Positions 51,969-64,000 of a stretch of DNA of 64,000 nt are shown here, in pieces. A model generated the notes under the pieces. The model was not told the origin of the DNA. It did not search any database and worked only from the letters and a program-made list of their open reading frames with translations. Every line of letters starts with the position of its first letter. The first letter of the stretch is position 1. The position numbers and the translations under genes were made by a program. Location of the stretch: assembly GCA_025765615.1 (NCBI GenBank), contig JAIVFJ010000045.1:1-64000 (forward strand), in the 5' to 3' direction. Source of the DNA: Zopfochytrium polystomum (lineage: Eukaryota; Chytridiomycota; Chytridiomycetes; Chytridiales; Chytridiaceae).

Positions 51969-53453
51969 TCATTTAAGGTTAGTGTAAAAGATCCCCAAAG
52001 CTTGGCTCCTGTTGGTCTCCCCGTTGCCCGACGCGAACGATGCGAGGCACCCTTCGACAGTGAAACTTCCATGACTCCATTTCTAAAATGCAGGGTTGTC
52101 ATTGAAAAGGAAAAACGTTGACCAAATAGAAAGGGTGAAAACATACCAGCATTCCCGTTCTCCCGTCAAAGCACTGGAAGAGGCCCTGAGACCCGGCGTA
52201 CACGTTTCCGTCCGCGTCAGCCAGCAACCGAGGGATGCTGCCGAGGTTCGGCCACCGGTCCGGCTTGTACGACCACATCACGGCGCCGGTGGAAGGCCGC
52301 AGTGCCCACAGGTGGCCCCGCATGTGGACGAAGAACGGCCGGTCGAGGTCCTCGGGCAAACGCATCCCGCCGCCCGGCTGGTACGGCGGGAGAGGGTCCG
52401 GCGACCGGTCTGGTGCGGTCGGATGCACTCCGCCGCCCACAATCATTGAGAGGGTGCCGCTGTCCCGCCGGTCGTCGGTCCACAGGACCTTGCCGTCGAC
52501 CAGGGAGATGCGCTGGACGCCGAGCCCGCTGGCGATGATTGCGGTCTGCGACGCTGGGAGCGGGATGATCCCGCTGGGGTACGGTGCCCCGCGGCTAGCG
52601 AGCGGAAGTTCAAAGTACTTCGCGCCGGTGTGAGGGTCGCAGGCACCGACATATCCCAATCCGGCGTAGAATATTGCTTTGGAGAGTTTGCTGGGTTCTG
52701 GGTACGCCGGGAAGGGCGCAGGAACTGAAGGGTCATAGTAAATGGGGTGATGTAACTGGCTGGATCGCATTGTTGCCAGGGTGTTGAAAGTTCTGACAGA
52801 CGTGTCCGCCAACCAGAGCTTGATTTGAGTTGGAGGAAAGGGGATACAGAGTCACGGACGACACGGAGCGTCGAGCGAAACGAGACAAATCACATATTAC
52901 CTGGGTTCCTCTGTACGGATCCAAGGCCCAGACCTTGCCGCTACCTGCGACGTACAGGACCCCGTCCTCAATCAGCAGAGCGGGCACGTCCGTCGCGCCG
53001 GCGCTGAATCCCTTGATGGTCTCAAAAATCCAGAGGCTTTTCCCGTCGCTGACCCGGCGGGCGCGGACCACAGCGCGGCCGGCGGTGAAGAGCACGTCCG
53101 AGAGCGGCGATGCGGCGGCGGCGGCGGCACCAGCGTTTGCGTTTGCCTGCGCGTGGTGTGTCCCGTGCTGCGCGGGGGCGGTGGCGATCGTGGTGTGGCC
53201 GTCGTCGTTTACGCCGTTGAGCTTGTCGTGCGCCCACCGCTGGGCACCAGGTGGCGGCGAAGAGGGCGCGGACGGACCAGCCGGCGGTGACCAGCAGGGA
53301 GCGCGACGGAGGGTGCGGCTGGATGACGACTGGGCGCCGCGGGAGCCAGTCCTTGTGCCAGACGCTGCGGCCGGTGGCCTTGTCGAGGGCCTCGACGCGG
53401 CCGAAGCCGCCGAGGAAGAGCAGGTGGGACTCGGGCTCCGCTGACGCCATCAT
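51969..53453 (-). CDS. PQQ-like beta-propeller protein (one apparent base insertion)
   Basis: Three exons are read: 53453-52901, 52818-52147 and 52082-51969. PQQ/quinoprotein-type blades recur: GFGRVEALDKATGRSVW, a variant around GAQRWAHDKLN, RVSDGKSLWIFETI, YVAGSGKVWALDPYRGTQ, LRPSTGAVMWSYKP and FDGRTGMLKWSHG. The first exon is 553 nt, one more than a multiple of three; removing one base in ACCTGG at about 53247-53252 restores the second blade and yields a 445-residue protein. Without it the exon shifts frame. No signal peptide or cysteine ligand set was seen, so an enzyme function is unproven; it may be a structural propeller. A decayed relative lies at 10737-11994 on the same strand. Confidence 0.6.
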
Positions 53454-53821
53454 TTATAATTTATCTGTTTTCGAAGACAGAGGAGACAACCGCGCAGCCA
53501 GAATATTTTTTTTTTTTTCGGCCGGCTGTCTTCAGGCACGCAAGAGACACAAACTATGACAACAATAATGCCAAGCCCCAAAACAAGGACAGCAATCACC
53601 GTTGCGTCTGTTCTGCTTGAAAGTAGCCCCAAAAAGCTGGTTTTTTTAACTTTATTATCCCACGCAGCCGGAGGCTGCATAACGGGAAGAGTGTGCTCCA
53701 AAAAGCTGCACCTCTTCGTTATTATTACAGTGGTGATATTTGTGTTTCTTCGTCGCCAACGTCGGCCGTTGAACGAGTGATCCTACCAAACAAACACTCA
53801 CCCACAACCCCCAACAACATC
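53454..53821. other. Intergenic between PRP16 and the PQQ-like gene
   Basis: A 368-bp stretch with an interrupted T run near 53505-53518. It should contain the PRP16 3' end and the PQQ-like promoter. No gene was seen. Confidence 0.45.
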
Positions 53822-58221
<4,400 letters not shown>

Positions 58222-59141
58222 GGCACGTGCAGTCAAGCCTGACAAGACAAGTGTGTGTCTTTTGCTTCCGTTTTATTTTGGTCGCAGACTCCAAGCACTG
58301 TGATTGACCGGGGTAAGCTTACTTGCTGCCTTTGAATAATGCACAACGTGATCCATTCGAAACGTCCACCACAGGTCTTACGTTCGTTCGAAAGAATTGA
58401 AAGGCGAGTTAAAGGGGACAGTCGCTGTAATCGCCCGAGTGCCGAGCATTGGTCTCTTATCTGCACGGCTGCGACTTCCTCGCGCAAATTGTTGCAGCCA
58501 ATGTTGCGACTCACGAACAAGTGAGACATTTATCTTCTTGATTGCATAAGTCTCAGTGTTTATACCTAATTTTATGCTCTCGCAAATTCGAATCATCCCT
58601 TCCTCGAGCGAATGCACAGGGTCGAAGTCGGTGCCATGACACAATGTCGATGCAGTAAGTTAGAGCACAGAGACTTCCTCCCAAAGAAAGCGCTTGTTAA
58701 CCTTATGGAAATCGTAGCATTTACATGTTTATTTCTCCGTCCCTAGTGGCGCACAAAATTGTAGTGGACCAAGGTTAGATGACATAAATTTTCTGCCCAC
58801 GCTTCAAGCACTAGTGACTTCTGGCGACCCGCCCGGCTCAAATCCAAACAAATGGCAAATCTTCGATTGTAAGTTGCATACGCCTTGAGCCAAGCGCCAA
58901 ACTAAAGGCCAAGGCGCGTGCGGAACGCAACTATTTCGTGGGATGTATGAATCCGATGACAGCACCTTTCATGTTTAATAATCCTTCGCATCTATTAACG
59001 CGTTCAATTGCGCGAAAATTACACGCGACTTTTTTTCATTTTCCCCGTCGATACACTCTATCACGATCACACATCGGAACTTCCAAGCGCGATGTCGGCC
59101 TCACTAGTGTGAGGAGCCCGCCGTTTATCCGTTAGAGAAAG
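58222..59141. other. Region containing a duplicated gene fragment
   Basis: 58376-58650 is a diverged copy of sequence at 59888-60178 inside the next gene. Beyond it, 58650-59140 shows only short open frames. The fragment lacks a complete set of exons and contains stops, so it is probably a remnant. Confidence 0.4.
58376..58650 (+). pseudogene. Diverged fragment of the downstream membrane-protein gene
   Basis: Similarity to 59888-60178 is visible by eye in both nucleotide order and translation: SKELKGELKGTVAVIARV against SNEYEGALKETTSSIGIL, FMLSQIRI against FILSQVRI, and HRVEVGAM against NKVEVGIV. The copy continues only briefly past the last block and has a stop in the putative membrane segment. 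Confidence 0.5.
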
Positions 59142-60633
59142 TTGCATCGGTTCAAACATACCGACGGGCACCCTCCCCCACCCAGTAACTTTAATCAAGA
59201 CGTTGCTGGATTGATTCTCGTTACAGTCGTTGTAAGTTCCGTATCCCACGCGATACTCCTTCTGATGTCGCTCCTTCACCCCGTCCCCCAACAAAGGCCA
59301 GTCTCTTTCCGTGAGCAGCTCGGCCGCATCACGAACAAACATCTTTTCGTGTCGATCTGTCTCGCTTTGACCACATCGTTCATAACGTGTCTGGCAAACT
59401 CAGCATGGCGATAGTATGACGATAACGGACGACATGTTTCCGGCTTTTGTGGACTTTTTGTGGCTGCCTGGCCGTTAAGTGTTTACTAAGATTCACCCAA
59501 CGCACAAGATATTGACACACTCCCATGTAACAGTCACCACAGTGGCAACGGTAACGTGAAGAGTATTGGGCGCTTTTGTGATGGCTTTACTGACGAGATC
59601 TTCACACCATAGTTTGGTTTGCTCTCATACCACACGACTTACAGATCGGTGCTGCTCATATTTCCTCACAACAAAAGCGCGCCGGTGATAGTTGGAGCCA
59701 TTATTTGCTTCATAGAAGTCGCTGTAAACCTGTAAGTGTTCTGGTTTTGGCTCGTCCTCCGCCAGGATACTAAAACCAATGACACACTGACTGCCGCTTG
59801 ATTCAACTACCCAGAGCAGGTACGTAAGCTTATTGCTGAAGGCATTTAAACAACATATAATATGAACCGTCATATAATTTCACCGTAGATCTCACGTTCT
59901 TTCAAATGAATATGAAGGTGCGTTGAAGGAGACAACGTCGAGTATTGGTATTCTTCTTATCCGCACTACCCGGTTCAACAATTCTCGCTCAAAATAATGG
60001 CAGTCAATGAGCCCCGATCCGGACCCACGAAATCAAAAGACTTCCATGTTCATGATCGTATACGTCTCAACAGTCGATACCCTGTTTTTCATACTGTCGC
60101 AAGTTCGAATTCATCTCCTCCTGGAAGCAAATGAACAAGGTCGAAGTCGGGATCGTACACTACATCGACGCCATTCTCCGATGCGCCTGCTACTCGGGAT
60201 CTGTGTTTCTGTTTTTTATGACCGCCAGTTGAGCGCATCCATGGGGTTGAACGCAGATCTACAGCTAATTTCATTTCATTGTTTCAGGCGGCTTATTTTT
60301 CCCGGCGTCCCAAGGTTTGGCCACGACGACCCTCCAGAAAATGCACTAACTCGTTCTCGATATGATGACGGGAATTCCTTTGTCATCAGGATGGTAAGAT
60401 AGCGCCAAAAATGTTACCTGTTCAAATGCGAAGGCTTGGTAAACTTTGAATAACGTAGGATCTACATGTACATTGCACCGTCGCTCATGTGCATCGTGCT
60501 TCTCACCGACTCGGACCGCGTGCGAAAGCTGATTGACACTTTGCAAGGAAAGTCGACCGGAACCAAGACAAGCGGCGGAGGGCAGACGAGCGCGGCGTCC
60601 TTCAGAAGGTCGACCATGGTGCCGCCTGAGTAG
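59142..60633 (+). CDS. Predicted multi-pass membrane protein (partial exon model)
   Basis: Several exons encoding hydrophobic helices lie in order on the plus strand: GLILVTVVVSSVSHAILLLM and HLFVSICLALTTSFITCL (59200-59405), IVGAIICFIEVAVNL ending at a GTAAGT donor (about 59732), MFMIVYVSTVDTLFFILSQV (60045-60105), HYIDAILRCACYSGSVFLFF (about 60158-60220), a short basic exon after a TTTCAG acceptor near 60287, and a last exon from 60459 with IYMYIAPSLMCIVLL and a Ser/Thr/Arg-rich cytoplasmic tail ending at TAG 60631. Six or seven helices and a basic tail suggest a receptor-like or transporter-like topology. I do not recognise the family. Splice phases between the middle exons were not all resolved. 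Confidence 0.45.
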
Positions 60634-60998
60634 CGGCATCAATACAGAGGCGGAGAGCTTTGTTTTATGTTTTTAAAAATGTATGGGTTTCACTTATCCT
60701 GTATTGTCGTAGCAACACTTCCTTAAAGACTCGTATCCAACATTCTCTTTGTCTACTTGTACTAAAAGTTCGGCTAAGAAGTTGAGAAGCAGGTTGAAGC
60801 ATTTCCAAAATTTCTTTGTTGGGCAGAGCCGAACAAAAATCGAAAAACAGATAACGGTTGGAACAAATGCAACGCATAAAAAAATCCCGCAGTTGTAAAG
60901 TAGACGAGGTTTTGCAGCTCAACGGAATAGATGGGCGTCGAGCCTCAACAGTTCAGCAAATTTTGTCTTCCTTTTTTGTTCTATCCTTTTCCCACTGC
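60634..60998. other. Convergent 3' flanks
   Basis: Lies between the plus-strand membrane-protein gene and the minus-strand carnitine acetyltransferase gene. Nothing coding is supported. Confidence 0.45.
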
Positions 60999-63802
60999 TT
61001 ACAGCTTCGCTTTGGGGGCAGCCTTCGGCTCCGGGATGGTGCGCTCAAAGACCGCTTTCATTTCCCACAGCGCTTCGTTGAAGTGCTGCGCAAACTCGTC
61101 GTTCTTGAGGTGCTGCGAGACAAGGTTGAAGTGGAGAGCGTTGTCCTTGACAGAGTAAGCGCAGCCGTAACCGTCGGGAACGACTGCGTTTCGTTTAATA
61201 TGAACATGTTTAGCCCTCTTCCGCGACAACAGGTGCTCAAATAAATTGCGCACCTTCTCCCCAGCCGTATCCGTTGTAGTACTCCGACGTGATTTGCGAG
61301 GTCGAAAGACGCCAGTAGCAGGACTTGGCGTACGCCGGGTCCGCGAACAGAGACGGCTTCGGCTCATCCGGTTTGATCAGGAGCCGCAGACCTAGAGTTC
61401 GGAAAATTTAGAAAATCGCTCGCTTGCGAACGGAGTGCACAAACCCAAGAGGTGCCGGTCAACACCCTTTCCTTCAACAGCCCTCGCCATGTACTTGGAC
61501 TGGGCCGCAATGGCGGCACGGCCGAGCTTTCCTTTTTCCTCAAGCTATGCGGTAACGAACTGGTTATGACTCTCCCTTTGCAAAACAACAACACTAACAA
61601 CTCACCGACAAGTGGGGGTTTTCCATCGCCTTCACCCAGGCCACAGATTCCACGCTGACGCTGCGGCAAGTCTCCGTGCGACCGTAGGCGTACTGGCGAC
61701 GAAGGGCCATGATTTTCAGACAAAAAATGCAATGCGACAGAGTTCAACAGGATAAGTACCTTGCGGGTCTGAGCAGACTCGTACGTGGGGACGACGTAAC
61801 CGTACATCTTGAAGAAAGCAAGCTGAATGGCCATTTGTGCAAACGCGTCCGGCGACAATTGCAGCTTTTTGATGAAGTTCTTGCCAAAGCCTTCAAAAGT
61901 GACGACCTTTAAGTCGTGCTTCGCCAGAAGAGCTTTCAGCTTGGTATCCGCTTGCGCGATCGCGGTGGTGATTTCCAAGTTGAGCTGGAACGGGAGGCGT
62001 TGAGGAGCTTGCAAGTTGGGCCGGACTGAGGACCTGCCCAGGTCAATTTTGCCCTTGTCCAGGCTTAACGAACGGAAAACAGTTATAATTTGACACGCTG
62101 CTTCTGATGTGGGGCAACTAGAGAATCTCACTTGGCGAGTACCCAGTCGCAAAGTCGGCTGGTAGGGGTGGCGTCCATCATGCTGTGCTCTCCGTTGAAC
62201 CCGGCCTTTCCGTTTTCAAAGACAATGAACTGGAACGACTTGTCGAAGAAGCGATTTTTGCCATCAGCCCACCCAGCAAGCAGCGCTGATCTAAGTACGA
62301 TTTAATCAGTTCCATCACTATTCTCAACTTCCATTTCTGAAAGTGTACCTGTTCTTTCGTCACGGGCTTTGTGTCATCAAGGGAAACAACGAAAGCAGCA
62401 GTTTCGATGACGTCCAGGGACTGTCTGTTGATCGGCGATACCGCGAGAAGTTTCTCGCGAGTCTAAATGGAGGAAGGTCAGTCTACGCAGCCGATAAATG
62501 ATGGTACCTTCGCCCAGGTGTCACGATCTTCCGTTGTCAGGAGACCGACAGGGGTCGCCGATTCCGTGCCGGCATCTTCGATGATTCGGTTCAATTGGCT
62601 AGTAACGCAAGGGAGATAAGTGCTTTCAACGCAGCGGGGAACAGCTTATACTGCACCTCTCGAGTTCAGCAGCAGAGAGTTCCTGCCCGCCCACCACGGT
62701 GTCCAGCTTGTAAAACTTGTTTTTCCGGATGACTATCACATGGTGGTTGGTTTTAGGGTCGGAATTGCGCGTAACATCCTCAGGAAGAGCCGGAATACGA
62801 GTTGAATTGAAGAGATATCTAAAACAGCATTAATTTCCTAATAGACACGAGTAGGAGAACTATATCCTACCGGTACTGGTGAGAGCAGAGAGGACCAGAG
62901 CGCGCTGTCTCGGGTTCTAGCTTCTCACTATTGGAGTACTCCGATTAGCAAGCTAATCGGAGGAGAAAACGTTCGCGCAGTATCACCTAACGACGAGATC
63001 GCGGAACGCCAATGATCCTTTGATCAGCTCAGCAGCACGACCGGCAGGGTTCCCCAGCAGTTTCTTGTTGTCGACGAAGGTGAAGAAGTAGCTGACCCAG
63101 ACCTACAGAGAATGAGCGACGGGTTGCCCAAGTCAAAGGTACAGCGGCACTTACGACGACTGGGTCCCGGTACCCCATGTACGAATCTTATTGTCGTTTT
63201 CAAACTGTCAGTTGCATATCTGCATGATGAGCCTCAACTTACAGGAGTTCCACCAGTCGATGAGCCAGCTCTTGTCCGTGCTGGCATCACGTTCTTGAAG
63301 TCGCTTTTGCAGCACCTCACCGGCACCACCCGGCTTCAAGAACTCCGCGACAGCCTTTTCAGACTGAGCATACTCCTCCGAAGTAAGGATGGGGCGCAGC
63401 GAGGTGAGGTACAGGTCGCATGTTTCCTGGAGAGTGGGGATTGGGAGCTACAAAAGGGAGAAGCGACGATCAGCAATAGGGCGGCCTCATCAGGCCAAAA
63501 CTTGCCTTTGGAAGCGAATTCTGGAACTGGAACAGCGTCGGGCGCGCAGAGGGAGTAGCTGCAGCGTTTTCTCAGGGCGGACATTGACGAGAAGGAAACC
63601 GTCGACGGCGAAAGCAAGCGAGAGGTCAAAGAAAGGTTCGAGGTAACAGATGAGGCGGGTGTGTACAAAGCAACGGAGCCGATCGTGCGAGAAGCAGTAG
63701 ATCGCGCGATAGCAGCAGCCTAATTTGCGTTTGTCGGGGTACTCGTCTTAGTAACGTTGAAGAGCATTTCCACAATGTCAACGTGGACTTTGGTGGGAGC
63801 AT
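60999..63802 (-). CDS. CAT2: Carnitine O-acetyltransferase, dual mitochondrial/peroxisomal type
   Basis: A minus-strand gene of about a dozen exons. Family motifs in order: NSLPK|LPIPTLQETCDLYL, a GYRDPVVVWVSYFFTFVDN block, NPAGRAAELI, NRFFDKSFQFIVFENG, GEHSMMDATPTSRL (catalytic His), QLAFFKMYGYVVPTYESAQT, RYGRTETCRSVSVES, and YYNGYGWGEG before GYGCAYSVKDNALHFNL. The protein ends in Ala-Lys-Leu, a type-1 peroxisomal targeting signal, as in yeast Cat2. The proposed first exon from ATG 63802 is basic and Leu/Arg-rich, suitable for mitochondrial import; its join to the next exon (donor near 63671, acceptor near 63559) is inferred. The intron after NSLPK uses GC-AG (GCAAGT). It transfers acetyl groups between CoA and carnitine for organelle export. 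Confidence 0.9.
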
Positions 63803-64000
63803 TGAGGCGTGACGCGTGGGAACAGGTTGCCATTCCATCAGAACAACCACGGAGCCGATCAACACGCAAGGTTGGGAGCAGCTCGCGAGGTGGTCGTCCC
63901 TCCTCGCCGTCCGCCCCCCCGCTATGTTCGCTGTTGTTGTGTTCGGCCCCCCCCCTCCTCCTCCTCCGAGTTCGACCGCGGCTGATCTTGCCCCGCGCGC
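63803..64000. other. Window end; GC-rich upstream sequence
   Basis: Pyrimidine- and C-rich sequence upstream of the carnitine acetyltransferase start. No gene was seen before the window ends. Confidence 0.45.

Overview
This is a gene-dense nuclear eukaryotic window. The genes have many short introns (mostly 50-150 bp, GT-AG, with CTAAC/CTGAC-like branch points) and occupy both strands, with simple-sequence repeats between them. The gene set (Snf1 kinase with the fungal/AMPK C-terminal domain, a Cat2-type carnitine acetyltransferase with a C-terminal AKL, Cdc34-type E2, Sec14-GOLD protein, Prp5 and Prp16, tubulin cofactor A) fits a fungus. High intron density and the tubulin cofactor suggest an early-diverging, chytrid-like lineage; that placement is inference. 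No tRNA, rRNA, CRISPR array or organellar sequence was recognised.

Layout. 0-3.6 kb: low-complexity DNA and two MITE-like elements in opposite orientation. 3.6-10.4 kb: a minus-strand GTPase/zinc-ribbon/DUF697 membrane protein facing away from a Q-rich C2H2 zinc-finger gene. 10.7-12 kb: a decayed PQQ-like beta-propeller gene. 12.4-17 kb: an uncertain small gene and a broken reverse-transcriptase element. 17.9-28.5 kb, all plus strand: universal stress protein, coproporphyrinogen oxidase, a single-pass membrane protein, a Cdc34-type E2 and VPS52. 29.6-35.7 kb: a broken kinase-like gene, then PRP5. 35.7-41.8 kb: mostly noncoding with long microsatellites and part of an SH3 gene. 41.8-48 kb: SNF1 (minus), then TBCA, a Sec14-GOLD protein and RPL19 (plus). 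48.7-58.2 kb (minus): an F-box-like protein, an intact-looking relative of the PQQ gene with one apparent base insertion, and PRP16. 58.4-60.6 kb: a partly duplicated multi-pass membrane protein gene. 61-63.8 kb: carnitine acetyltransferase (minus).

Most genes are housekeeping: splicing ATPases, GARP trafficking, heme synthesis, glucose signalling, acetyl-carnitine shuttling, ubiquitin and translation. They look like ordinary neighbours and not a functional cluster. The best candidate for something little described is the GTPase in which a four-cysteine zinc ribbon lies between the G4 motif and a DUF697 membrane domain. Several genes show apparent single-base frameshifts; these could be true decay or residual assembly errors, and both readings are kept open. 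Exon coordinates are my own splice reading of the sequence and are not backed by transcripts.
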